The position numbers were made by a program, and so were the translations under genes. Positions 47,023 through 57,698 of a stretch of DNA of 64,000 nt are shown one piece after another. Below the pieces are notes generated by a model. That model was not told where the DNA came from and did not search any database. It was given only the letters and a program-made list of their open reading frames with translations. Origin of the DNA: Psilocybe azurescens (lineage: Eukaryota; Basidiomycota; Agaricomycetes; Agaricales; Agrocybaceae); contig JAJIRX010000622.1 of NCBI GenBank assembly GCA_023853785.1, positions 1,584,642 to 1,648,641 on the forward strand, given 5' to 3'. The number at the start of each line of letters is the position of its first letter. Within the stretch, counting starts at the first letter, position 1.

Positions 47023-48928
47023 ATGTCCGCACCCGCCCGGTCCCTGCTCAAGACTGTACGTTCCCCAGCATCTCTCATATTCTGATATTTTATGTTTTAT
47101 TTCTACAGACGCGTCCTTCCCTTTTGCGTTCTGCCTTCCCCGCAGCGCGTTTCTCCTCCACTTCCGCTAAACCCGTCACACTCAAGGAGCGCTTGGCCGA
47201 ACTCATTCCCAAGGAAATCGAGAATGTTCGTCTAGCCTTGCCTCGTGTTCTCACTTATATTCATTATAGTCTAGGTCAAAGCTGCTCGTCTTGAGCATGG
47301 CAAAAAGTCCTTCGGCCCCGTCATCGTTGACCAGCTCTATGGGTATATGACATCTTCCCTCCTCATGATTTAACCCCGCTCATATTCTGTCTACAGCGGT
47401 ATGCGTGGTCTCCCTGCTCTGATCTGGGATGGTTCCGTTCTCGATGCCGGTACTACTCTATACCTTGAATCTTTTGTTATTCACCCCTGTTAACATTCTG
47501 TCGTAGAGGAGGGCATTCGCTTCCGTGGCAAGACCATTCCTGAATGTCAGGAACTCCTTCCCAAGGCCCCCGGTGGTTCGGAACCTCTCCCAGAAGGTCT
47601 CTTCTGGCTTTTGGTCACAGGTGAAATCCCCACTCAAGAACAAGTTGCCGAACTTTCACGCGACTGGGCCGCCCGCTCCGCCATCCCGGAGTTCGTCGAA
47701 GAAATCCTCGATCGTTGCCCACCCACGCTCCATCCCATGAGTCAATTCAGTTTGGCTGTCACAGCTGTGTGTCTTCTTCCCCGTCTACCTTTAGATCTCT
47801 TTCTCACTCGCTGCCATTGCTATAGTTGAACCACAACTCTGCCTTTGCCAAAGCTTACCAGGATGGCATTCCCAAAAGGAGTACTGGGGACCCACCTTCG
47901 AGGATTCCATGGACCTGTGCGTATTTATAGCGCGTGTGCTAGTTTTATTATTAATCTGTTTCTTTCAGCATCGCCAAGTTACCCAACATTGCTGGACGAA
48001 TTTACCGCAACGTATTCGGCCAGGGCAAACTTCCAGCCATTGATGCCAACAAGGATTATTCCCACAATCTTGCCACTCTCCTTGGCTTTGGCAGCAATGA
48101 AGCGTTTGTCGAGCTTCTCCGTCTCTACATCACCATCCACAGGTCAGCTTTACTTAATCTCTTCGGTTGTGCTCCATGAGTTAACCCACCCTTTCTAGTG
48201 ATCATGAGGGTGGAAATGTCTCCGCACACACTGGAAAACTCGTCGGTTCCGCTCTGTCCGATCCTTTCCTTGCATACAGCGCTGCCTTGAACGGTCTGGC
48301 CGGACCTCTCCACGGTTTGGCCAACCAAGAGGTTCTCATCTGGTTGCGCAAGATGCAATCTCAGATCGGTGAAGATGCCTCAGACGAAGCTGTTAAGGAG
48401 TACATTTGGGCTACTCTCAAGGGTGGAAAAGTTGTTCCCGGTTACGGCCATGCCGTCCTCAGGAAGACCGACCCCCGTTATGCTGCTCAACGTGAATTCG
48501 CTCTCAAGCACTTGCCCGATGACAAGCTCTTCAAGCTCGTTGGACAAATTTACAACCTTGTCCCTGACATCCTCCTCGAGGTTCATAAATTCGCTCTTCT
48601 ATATGTATTTATCTCTACTTAATGTCTGTTTTTCAGGCTGGAAAGGCCAAGAACCCCTGGCCCAATGTCGATGCCCACTCTGGTGTTCTCCTTACCCACT
48701 ATGGAATGGACCAGATGCAATTCTACACCGTTCTCTTTGGTGTTTCCCGCGCCTTCGGTGTTGCTGCTCAGCTAATCTGGGATCGTGCTCTTGGTGCTCG
48801 TAAGTTTTAAAACCTCAACTCTCTCCATGCGCATCATCATAACCGATACCCTTTTCCTTCATAGCTCTCGAGCGCCCCAAGTCGTACTCCACTGCCGCCA
48901 TCAAAAGATGTTCGCCGACAAGCCCTAA
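47023..48928 (+). CDS. CIT1: mitochondrial citrate synthase
   Basis: The start is at 47023. [20 protein letters not shown] and a following [13 protein letters not shown] form an Arg/Ser-rich mitochondrial presequence. The conserved blocks follow in order: [90 protein letters not shown], then [49 protein letters not shown] and [15 protein letters not shown]. The three catalytic residues (His of PLHG, His of GYGH, Asp of NVDAHSG) are present. It condenses oxaloacetate and acetyl-CoA in the TCA cycle. One-base breaks in A-runs at 47,874-47,877 and 48,903-48,906 interrupt an otherwise perfect gene. The corrected end, KKMFADKP, is at 48928. Confidence 0.95.
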
Positions 48929-49439
48929 GCTTTCGGTTGACTAGTAATATACTCCCCTTTAGAATAATTCAGTATCCTAGACTCGTATTGAGCTATATTG
49001 CCTCCACATATCACTATGTACTTTCATGGATATTTATGCAGACATGCTGTGTCGGAATTTTTTCTCAGTGAAGAAATGGGCGCTAATTAATGATCAATGA
49101 TAGGAGATGATAGGATGTCCTGTAGCTGGTTTTACGAGTGTTTTTCGAATTGGAGAGTGCGCAATAAGTTTCGGAGTTGGAATTGGGGTTGAACGATCTC
49201 TGATAGTGCCGTGGACGCATGACGTCACGTCACACTGCCAATAACATGTCCAGCCCAGTTGAAAATCAACCGACTCATCCTTGAAAGATAAGGTCAGTAA
49301 TCTAAGTAATAATTATTATGTAGTTATTGCATAATTTATAATCAGATGATTTGTGTGTGGCAATTGACAACAAAAATATGACTTGCCAAGAATATCTTAG
49401 CCTGTGGCACATGCAAAACACATGTTGCTGGGGGCTCAA
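48929..49439. other. boundary region between genes and transposon cluster
   Basis: About 510 bp from the citrate synthase stop to the first base clearly shared with the gypsy copies. Increasingly AT-rich to the right. No gene or repeat recognised. Confidence 0.45.
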
Positions 49440-49729
49440 ACCAGGTCACTGGTGGCCTTGTGGTGGACTCGGACTCTTGCACGTTTGACTGCAATGTCTG
49501 CCTTGATGATTTGTATTTCACCAGCTAGATAGTTGAAGAATTCGAGTTCTTGTTCAATAAAGGGGGGGCAAAGGGCTTGACGTTGTATCAGTTTTCAGCA
49601 TTTTTCAAGATTTCGAGAAGTTCATAGACAGAAAGAGTATTAAAAAGTTGAGACAATGTAATAGTAGATTAGGGGGCAGAGGAAGCATGAGCAGTGGAAT
49701 GAGACATTGTCGGTATCGATGTTTGTTGT

Positions 49730-49930
49730 CTAGAAGTGTAGCGACTTAACCTTTCTTATAGCTTTTGTCGCCAGTCCAGGTTTGAGTTTTTCCTTGAGCT
49801 GAGAAATCCACAGTTGATATTCCAGATTCTGGTCATGCACCACTGCTGCGCATCTTGCCTTGAGTTCATTGCATGCTTGTCTTTCCGCTTCTTGAGAAAT
49901 TATAAATGCTATCTCGAGATCTTCAAGCAT
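49730..49930 (-). pseudogene. remnant of the gypsy 3' ORF
   Basis: Sixty-six codons (MLEDLEIAFIISQEAERQAC, then NELKARCAAVVHDQNLEYQL) align with the ORF at 63,432 in the other copy, followed by out-of-frame homology down to about 49,445. The predicted helix is charged and coiled-coil-like. Function unknown. Confidence 0.7.
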
Positions 49931-50094
49931 TCATTGTCAATCTTATTGGGTTTTTGGTATTTTAGTTGTGAGGAAAATAGGTTTGTGGGTGTGTTGGGGA
50001 AAGAGAGTGGATTTGACGTGTTTGATTGAGAGAAAGGAGAGCATGTTGATTGATCTATTGAATGAGTGAGATGATGGTCTTTTTACAGCTTGTG

Positions 50095-52605
50095 ACATGT
50101 TTGGTAAGCCTGTAGAATTTTGTCACCGGTTTCTTCAAAGACCAAAGCTGGTTCCCACATTGCTTCAGTGATCAGATAGTCTTTTTATTTGACATAGTAT
50201 TGGTATCCTCTTCCTCTTTTTTGATGTTTGAGAATTGTCTCTATTTCCCAGTGTTCTTCTTTGTTTAATATCTCTGGTGGTGGTCGAATGAAATTGGGTC
50301 CATGTGTTTCAGTTTCATGCTTCTTTAATTTTGAAGGGTCCTTCTTATTTTGGTGCCATCTTCTTGTGATAATTTGTCTGTAGATTTGTTGCTTCTAGCC
50401 AAACCTTTTGTCCTTGGGTGAATGGTATAAAATTTGAGTTCTTCCTTTCAGCCATCCTTATCCGGGCTATTTTGTGAGCTGCTAAGGCTTCTTCTTGATT
50501 CTTTTGAAGGTATTTCAGCCTTTCCTGAAGGGAATTTGGTGTGTTCAAATGCAGTGGGAATTCGCGATAGGGGAGTATCCAAGAATCAATTCAAATGGTG
50601 TTCTCTGTCTGTCTGCGTGTCTTCAGTTATTGTGAGTGAATTTGAGAGTTTCAAGTCATTTGTGCCAGTCTTCTGGGTGAGATGAGCAGTATATGGATAG
50701 ATAGGCTTCAATTTCTTGGTTGTATCGTTCCGTCATTCCATCGGCCTGAGGGTGATAAGTGGTTGAAATTTTTGATTTTACTCCAAGGAGCTTCATTAGT
50801 TCCTTGAATGATTCAGCAGCAAATCTGGGGTCTCGATCTGATGTAAGGCTGTCTGGTAGACCAAACCATTTGTAAAGATTGTCCAATAAGAGTTTGCTAG
50901 TTTTCTTGGCATCCAATCCTTTCATCCGGCATGGAATGAGAATAAGTCCTCTTGTGTTCCTGTGGTCGGTGATGCTCAGAATTGCGTTGAATTTGACTTC
51001 TCCTTGTTTGTCTAGAATTGGTGGAAGATCTGTGAGGAAATCCATAGCACTATCTGCAAATGGTTGGGTTGATTTTGGTTTGGGTATCGGTATAAAAGAT
51101 GGGTTAGAGGGATGTTGATTTATCTTGAATTGCTGGCAAGCAGCACATCCTTTTACATATTATTTGACAAATGAGCATAGTCCTGGCCACCAGTAATGTT
51201 GTTTAACTGAGTTGAATGTTTTGAGTTCCCCAGGGTGACTGGCTGAGATAGGGTCATGATATGATTTGACTATATCCCTCCGTAAAGTTTGATCTTTTGG
51301 AATGTTGGCTCGTCTATGGTAGTATAGGACAGTTTTTCCATTTACATTTTCTGTTTTCCATTCTTTGAGGTTGTGTTGTGCATTCGGTGGTCCTCCTTCT
51401 AATAAGGTTTTCATTGCTTCTGCTGTATTGCAGTCCAGTTCATTTGCATTGGCAATTCTTTCCTGTAATTCAGTGTCAATTAAGTTGATGAAGAGTTTTT
51501 CTGGGAGTAAGGTGATGTTTTCGTTGTTGTGATCTTCTTCTGGGGTAAAGTCAGGGTGTCTTGATAGAGTATCGGATTGAATCATTTTGTTTCCAGGTAG
51601 ATGTACCAATTTCAGGTTGAATTCCAAGACATATAGAGACCAGCGCACTTGTCGTTGGTTCTGATTTTGGACTGACCTGAAATATGTCAAGTTTTTATGG
51701 TCCGAGTATACTGTGGTTGTGTGTTCTGATCCCTGGATGTAGTGCCTCCATTCTTGTAATGCTTGGATTATTCCCAATAATTCCCTGTCATAGATTTCAT
51801 AATTCCTTTTAGTTGGGGAAAATGTCCTAGATATAAATGTGCATGGATGCCTTTTGCTGTTTCCATCTAGTTGAGTAAGGACTGCTCCAGAGGCATATTT
51901 TCAAGCATTGGATTCAATTTGAAATGGTTTAGAGGGGTCAGGCATCAAGAGTACAGGTTCTTCCATGAATCGTTTCTTTAGTTTGTCAAAGGCAGCTTGA
52001 GTTGTGTCATTCCATAAAAATCCTTTGTCTTTCTTCAGGAGTTCATTCAAAGGTCGAGCCACCTCTGAGAATTTCCAGATGAATTTTTGGTAGAAGTTCC
52101 CAAAGCCTAGAAATGATCTGATTTGTTTGAGAGTAGTAGGCACTAGCCAGTCCTGAATTCCCTTTAGCTTTGTTGGGTCCATAGAAATCTTTTCTGCTTT
52201 AACAATCATTCCAAGATATTCCATCTTTTCTTGAGCAAATGAGCATTTCTCTGGTTTGAGATAAAGATCGTTTTCTTGAAGTTGTTGTAGGACCATTTTG
52301 GTGTACTTTTCCAGTTCTTTTTGATCTTTTGCAAAGATTAGGATGTTGTCCATATAGATGATTATGAAGCATTGCAATATCATGTCTTCAAAGATTGAAT
52401 CCATTATGGATTGGAAGGTTGCTGGGGAATTACACATGCCAAAGAACATTACAGTTGGTTCAAAGAGTCCTTGGTTGGTTTTGAATGCCACTTTCCATTG
52501 GTCACCATCTTTTATCCTGATGTTGTTGTAGCCCCATCGGATATCTAATTTAGTGAAGAATTTTATGCCTTTCAACTTGTCCATGAGTTCCATAATCTGT
52601 TGAAA
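50095..52605 (-). pseudogene. gypsy pol remnant: RT, RNase H, integrase, chromodomain
   Basis: Reverse transcriptase begins at [20 protein letters not shown] and contains FFGMCNSPATFQSIMDSIF. The catalytic box reads YMDN instead of YMDD (AAC codon at 52,345-52,347). The connection and RNase H parts follow ([19 protein letters not shown], where the first catalytic Asp is Asn; [12 protein letters not shown]). The integrase has HPGELKTFNSVKQHYWWPGL, CAACQQFKI, SAMDFLTDLPPILDKQGEV and SLTSDRDPRFAAESFKEL. The chromodomain GYQYYVK is cut by TAA at 50,185-50,187 where the other copy has TGG. A stop also breaks the zinc-binding region near 51,160. The copy cannot make active enzyme. Confidence 0.88.
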
Positions 52606-52682
52606 GGGTGTAAACCATTCTGAGCTTACAATTCATAGTGAGACACAGGCCCTTATTTTTGCGATTATTATCTGTAATAAGC

Positions 52683-52699
52683 TAGTATATTATACTAGT
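52683..52699. repeat. 17-nt palindrome
   Basis: ctagtatattatactag has 8-bp self-complementary arms around a single centre base. It lies in the AT-rich left part of the 2.7 kb block and may form a small hairpin. Function unknown. Confidence 0.5.
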
Positions 52700-52859
52700 G
52701 AAGGGTAGGAGATACGCCAGACTATTAGGCTTTGAGGCTTCACTTCCTAGTGGGCCAACAGGCATAGTAAACCTTACAAACTAACTAAGGGATAGTGTGG
52801 CCTATTAATCAGTGTTATGAATCAAAGACTACCTTTAGTTTTCTACACAGCTACATCAG

Positions 52860-53095
52860 GGAAAAAAATACCTGCAGTAGTGCTATGTAGCCCCAGTAGA
52901 ACTGGTAGCTGGATTGCATGTCCCCTTTACTGTAGCACCTGGTAGTCGCATGTGACAGCTACTGTAGTCCCAGTAGCACCAGTAGATTCTGTGTGTGACT
53001 ACATAGCCCCAGTAACTGTCATATGTCACTATACAGCTTTGGTAGCCATCACACATAACTACCAAAATACTGTGGGTGGCTACATATCTGCCACT
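52860..53095. repeat. CCAGTAG-rich degenerate array
   Basis: Repeated variants of CCAGTAG and GTAGCACC (for example around 52,890, 52,967 and 52,976) with TGTAGTCACAC-like spacers. Its reverse complement resembles the array at 54,290-54,600. Confidence 0.55.
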
Positions 53096-54289
53096 TGTGT
53101 CTATATATATCTGCGGTATTTACACTGTCCCACAGGTACTGGTTGTTACTTCCTAGTTTTATCAGAAATTTTCCAAGTTGGTCCCAATTGAAATCTAGTC
53201 AGAATTGCTCAGAATATACATACTCAGTTCACAAGAAAATGCTAATACATTAAAGTCACATGATAAAATACACTCAACAGGAATTAAACCAACAGCTTTA
53301 CACATAATAATTCTACACATGCTCTACCAAATGCACCATCACTGCTTGTGCTATCCACCACATTTAATGAATTATATACCCTTGTTTTCAACACCAATAA
53401 TATATCCTGGCACTTCCTCTTAAGCTATACCCACATATTATATATCAAAATAATCAGAAAATTGAGGGCAATGTGTCTGTGATTAAATCATCATGTGAAT
53501 ATTAGGTCAGTATATTTTCTGCTTGGTACATGTGGGGCAGTGTAAAAACCTTCTTCAAACTGGCCAATAATTTATCATGGTTATATTTTATAGTTTGTAA
53601 CTAACTTTTTTTCCAGACCAACCTTCTCAGATGTGCCTTAAATCATGATTCTCTCTGCCTGCTGTATAGGCCTTTATGGCAATGGCTGCTCATGAATTGA
53701 ATGGACTGAGAACAGTGAAGAATGGTTTATAAAGCATATTGAGCATATTTTTAAGAGGTCTTTCCAACCTCTGACAGCAGAGGGTGGAAATCAAAGCTTT
53801 GCAGTTAACCCCTTCTACAGAAGTTGAAGAAAAATGTGTTCAACAAGGCAGAGGAGTTCATTATCTGTCAATTTTGTACACAGGCTTCTGCCTTCTATTC
53901 TTGTTGACTGAGCCTGTGCATGACAAATGAGGACTTTCACTTGACAATGATTCAATATCATTATATTTGTTTTTGTCTGACCCTATTGTGCCACGGTATA
54001 TATATTTCCATCATGACTCCAATTTTTTTACATTAAATCTATAACTTTTCAAAGCTATATATTTCTTGCTCTTGTTTCTCATTAAATTCTGTGTGTCAGG
54101 TGTGAAATTTTGGTTGAACTATTCTTTGAGGTAGGTATGAATAACTTGAAATAAGATTAAGTAAGATTTAATTGAAAGTAAGAAACTATCACTATGTAAC
54201 CCTACTAAGCTGAAATTTTTTATTGCATAATCTATGTAGCCTATACAACACTCATGTGGAAATACTGTGTATTTGTAGCATAGACTATG

Positions 54290-54600
54290 AGTTATATAGT
54301 GTTGGTAGCATTGACTAGAGTCTACATAGAGCTACAGGAGCTATGTAGCTCTGAGTGTGAGCTACTGAGTACTCAGTAGACCTGTGCCAGAGCTACTGGC
54401 TCTATGTAGATGTGCATCAGGACTACTGAGTGCTACTGGAGCTACTGGAGCTTAGAGTATGAGCTACTAAGTACCCAGTAGATCTGTGCCAGAGCTACTG
54501 GGCTCTATGTAGATATGCACCAGAACTACTGAGTGCTACTGGAGCTACTGGAGCTACTGGAACTACTGTAAAGGCCAATTTCTACCAGTGCTACATAGCT
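54290..54600. repeat. CTACTGG-rich array with a 102-bp tandem duplication
   Basis: GAGCTACTGG-type motifs recur throughout. Two adjacent units, starting at 54,359 and 54,461, share the order GAGCTACT(g/a)AGTA, CCTGTGCCAGAGCTACTGG, CTCTATGTAGAT, ACTACTGAGTGCTACTGGAG, with a 102-bp period and scattered substitutions. A shorter run of GGAGCTACT repeats ends the array near 54,565. Confidence 0.7.
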
Positions 54601-55280
54601 TAAGTGACATTCTACTGGGCATTTTTCTTTTCCTGATGTATCAAAGCAACCCTAACCAAGTGCCTGAGGTGATCACCTGCCCCATTGATCATGCTATTAG
54701 TCCCATGCAAGGAAGAACTCCTAAGAAGTAACCTTGGCTCTTACAAGGGGTAACACCCATCATTCTCTTACCAAATGATCGCCAAGTGATGGAAAACTTA
54801 TTAATTAGCAAAAGTGATCACTGTGTCCAGGCCTTACAAAGGTTGTTCACTAAATTAGGTGATCAACTGCTTGGGGATCAGACATCACTGCGCCATATGG
54901 GTGATTGCCCCATGGACCGAATGTATTGGCAATTGAAATCTTGTGTACAACTCAGCATATGGCAGTCTACTAGATCCGACTATAAAAACTTGTAATTTGC
55001 AATGCAGCCAATGTGAGTAAGCAATCGCCCAGTCAGCGATCACCACATGATACTAAAGGTAACTTGCCTCATGATAAGGGCATCTGCTGTTCCAGGAGGT
55101 CCTAAACCAATAGCAACTGTGCTTGGGAACCTTGGTAGGGTTTTCTATGAAATTATCAGGGCAACACTAAAATCAGTGTGACAAGGCCACCAACAAAGAT
55201 AAGCAAGAGAGTAAGAGCAGAGGATGAGGAGAGAGCAGAGGATAGACTTATGAGGAATCAATGAACTAAAGGTTTACACC

Positions 55281-55502
55281 AATGATAGTGGAAATCCTAA
55301 GAGATTGAAGCTGGGGATCTACCTACAAAACATGCAGTACTTGTACTACTCTAGAGATGACTGACTAAGTAAGATTCCATGATGAGTAATAAGAAGAACT
55401 ATAATGAATAATAAAGAAAGCAATAATAAGTAATGATGAGTAATGATGATCATGATGAGTAATCAAAAAGAGTGATGATGAAAACTTCTGGAATGATCAA
55501 GA
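55281..55502. other. AT-rich spacer
   Basis: Contains imperfect ATGATGAGTAAT repeats (55,377-55,485) but no gene. Confidence 0.45.
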
Positions 55503-55812
55503 CACTGAGAAAGATAAAAGATAAGATAAAAGATAAAAGATAAGATAAAAGATAAAAGATAAAAGATAAAAGATAAAAGATAAAAGATAAAAGATAAGAT
55601 AAAAGATAAGATAAAAGATAAAAGATAAAATAAAAGATATAAGATATAAGATATAAGATAAGATAAAAATATAAGATAAGATAAATGATAAATGATATGA
55701 TAAAAGATAAAAGATAAGATAGATGATAAAAGACAAGATAAAAGATAAAAGACATGATAAATGATAAATGATAAGATAAATGATAAATGATAAGATAAAT
55801 GATAAAAGATAA
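55503..55812. repeat. GATAAAA/GATAA tandem repeat, about 310 bp
   Basis: A run of GATAAAA (7 nt) and GATAA (5 nt) units with a few GATAAAT and GATATAA variants. It yields meaningless I/L/F/Y-rich ORFs on the minus strand. The unit contains GATA sites by sequence, but nothing shows regulatory use. Confidence 0.85.
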
Positions 55813-55889
55813 TCATGGGATGAAAATAGAAGTAAATAAGAGAAACCCTGACTGAAATATACCCCTAAGCAATCTAGTCCCGACATGCC

Positions 55890-56102
55890 TTAGCCGCGAA
55901 CCATCTGATAAAATAAGTCGGGTGATCGCTACCCAAGGAGGCACTGCCACATGGACAACAATGTTATCTTCAAATAAGCACTATAGCCCAGGCAAACTAG
56001 TACTTTCCACTATTATAATTGGTGCAGCAAAGGCTAGGCAGCACGCGGCCCATTTCCTTCCTTTTCTCTTAGCCTCTTTCAATTATCACAAGCTAAGGTA
56101 TC
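55890..56102 (+). other. flank of the Tc1 insertion, possibly degraded copia sequence
   Basis: Non-coding in isolation. Joining its right end (…AAGGTATC-TA) to the sequence after 57,698 restores a short continuous reading into the copia RT (AKVSIYIAAAEDLELHSVD), which suggests this is the left part of the interrupted element. The rest is too degraded to assign. Confidence 0.35.
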
Positions 56103-56104
56103 TA

Positions 56105-56316
56105 CAGTAGCTCAAAAAACCGTCCCAATGTTTGGCACTTTCTCACTAATTGTTTAATAACTTGGGAAATAAATTATGTAAAAGTCTGAAAATATTATAT
56201 GTTATAGTTTAACATGTGACTAACATATTTCTCACAAAGATCATATGATTTTAACAAAAACTGATTAAGTAATGGAATTTACAAAATAATAAAACATTGG
56301 GACAGTTTTTTGACTC
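56105..56316 (+). repeat. left terminal inverted repeat of the Tc1/mariner element
   Basis: Begins CAGTAGCTCAAAAAACCGTC and ends CATTGGGACAGTTTTTTGAC plus TC. It matches the reverse complement of 57488-57696 over almost its full length. The outer and inner ends of this repeat are themselves near-inverted copies. Confidence 0.9.
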
Positions 56317-56464
56317 CTATAAAATAATAGCTTTACATGCTTGTAGAAAGCCAAATTGCTTTGTATAAATTGTGAGAAAATTAAACAAGGTCATGTGACA
56401 CTATTTGTACACATTTGCAATGTTGAATTCAAGTTCAACCATCTTTCTCTTTAACCACCACATC

Positions 56465-57481
56465 ATGAAGCCTGCAACACCTTCTCAGTACAATTCTGTC
56501 CTCAATCTTCTTGAAGAGGGCTATTCTCTTTGTCAAATAGAGTCTAAAACTGGTTTGGGAAAGTCTACTGTTGGAAGAATCAAGAGGGAAGTGGATGCCA
56601 ACAAAGAAACCCCCAAAACAACAAAGGTGGACGTTCTCCAAGCTTACTCCCAAGGATAAACAGGTCCTTTTTTGTCAAATCAAAACAGGAAAGCTGGACA
56701 ATGCTGTCCAGGCAACACACTTCATCAATGATGCTATTCCCTCTCCTGTTTGTGCCCAAACAGTCAGAAATGCCCTCAAAGAAAACAACTTCCGCTCTGT
56801 TGTTAAATCAAAATGGCCCCTCCTCAAGGCTATCCACTGTCAAAATGCCTAAAATTTGCCCAGAATCATGTTGGCTGGACTGTGGAGGATTGGAAAAGAG
56901 TACTCTGGTCAGATGAAACAAAAATCAACAGGATTGGCTCAGATGGAAGGGTCTATACATGGAAACCCAAGGGTGAAGCAATCTCAGATAGAACAACATC
57001 ACCAACTGTCATGGAGGGGGCAACAATCTCATGGTATGGGGTTGTATGGGGTGGAATGGTGTTGGAACACTCACTGAGGTTGAGGGAAGATGAATGCAGA
57101 CCAATACTGTGAAATTTTGGAGCATGGGGTGGATGAAAGCTTTGACAACTTGGAGATGGCAGAGGGAAAAATATTTTCAGCAGGATAATGACCCCAAACA
57201 CACCTCCAAAAAGCTCAAGAATAGTTTTTGGCCAATGATGTTGAAGTTATGGAGTGGCCACCCCAATCCCCTGCTCTCAACCCCATTGAACACCTTTGGG
57301 TTTACCTCAAAAGGCAAATGAACACCTATGAGACACCACCCAAAGGAGCATTTGAATTGTGGGTGAGATTGGCAAAGGAATGGACTGAAATACCTTCATA
57401 AACATGCCAAAGGCTTATAGAAAGCATGCCAAGGAGAATGGAGGCTGTTATCAAGGCAAAGGGAGGCCATACTAAGTACTA
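56465..57481 (+). pseudogene. broken Tc1/mariner DDE transposase
   Basis: ATG 56465 opens MKPATPSQYNSVLNLLEEGY with a helix-turn-helix (SLCQIESKTGLGKSTVGRIK). Then the frame shifts near 56,620 to SKLTPKDKQVLFCQIKTGKL (second HTH). The catalytic domain has VGWTVEDWKRVLWSDETKIN, FQQDNDPKHTSKK and ALNPIEHLWVYLK. The two Asp and the Glu are present and, reading through the breaks, the second Asp and the Glu are about 34 residues apart (DD34E). Frame shifts near 56,850, 57,100 and 57,210 and in-frame stops (for example the TAA at about 57,399) make it non-functional as read. Confidence 0.85.
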
Positions 57482-57487
57482 GATAGA

Positions 57488-57696
57488 GAGTCAAAAACTG
57501 TCCCAATGCTCTATTATTTTGTAAATTCCATTACTTAATCAGTTTTTGTTAAAATCATGTGACCTTGGTGAGAAATATGTTAGTCACATGTTAAACTATA
57601 ACATATAATATTTTCAGACTTTTACATAATTTATTCCCAAGTTATTAAACAATTAGTGAGAAAGTGCCAAACTTTGGGACAGTTTTTGAGCTACTG
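57488..57696 (-). repeat. right terminal inverted repeat of the Tc1/mariner element
   Basis: Begins GAGTCAAAAACTGTCCCAAT and ends GGGACAGTTTTTGAGCTACT plus G. Reverse complement of the left repeat, with a few substitutions. Confidence 0.9.
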
Positions 57697-57698
57697 TA

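Larger units (their letters stand above)
49440..52605 (-). mobile_element. truncated, mutated chromodomain-type Ty3/gypsy copy
   Basis: Sense is the minus strand. It matches, at lower identity, the element at 57,972-64,000 from the reverse transcriptase to the 3' ORF, but lacks gag, protease, the first part of RT and both LTRs. The homology stops near 52,600 (RT, ELMDKLK) and near 49,445 (3' ORF). Many differences are CpG-to-TpG or CpA changes, and the copy is clearly more AT-rich. It is inverted relative to the other copy. Adjacent left flank is ordinary gene space. Confidence 0.88.
52607..55280. mobile_element. possible non-coding insertion bounded by GGTGTAAACC / GGTTTACACC
   Basis: This 2,674-bp block begins just beyond the point where the left gypsy copy loses homology. 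Its ends, GGTGTAAACC (52607-52616) and GGTTTACACC (55271-55280), are exact reverse complements. Sub-terminal arrays rich in CCAGTAG (52,860-53,090) and CTACTGG (54,290-54,600) are in opposite orientation. I find no long ORF and no clear target-site duplication, so the boundaries are tentative. It could equally be several older repeats side by side. Confidence 0.35.
56105..57696 (+). mobile_element. Tc1/mariner element with long terminal inverted repeats
   Basis: The 1,592-bp element starts CAGTAGCTCAAAAA and ends TTTTTGAGCTACTG, flanked on both sides by the TA dinucleotide (56103-56104 and 57697-57698), the standard Tc1/mariner target duplication. The terminal inverted repeats are about 210 bp (56105-56316 and 57488-57696). 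The transposase reading frame lies between them. The transposase is broken, so the copy is non-autonomous now. It sits in a copia reverse transcriptase fragment. Confidence 0.9.

Noticed and set aside
52607..55280. Autonomous DNA transposon or Helitron with its own transposase
   Set aside because: No ORF above about 80 codons and no transposase or helicase motif inside the block.
55450..55886. Three overlapping minus-strand ORFs of 101-129 codons, rich in I, L, F, Y
   Set aside because: They are translations of the GATAAAA tandem repeat in three frames and have no protein character.
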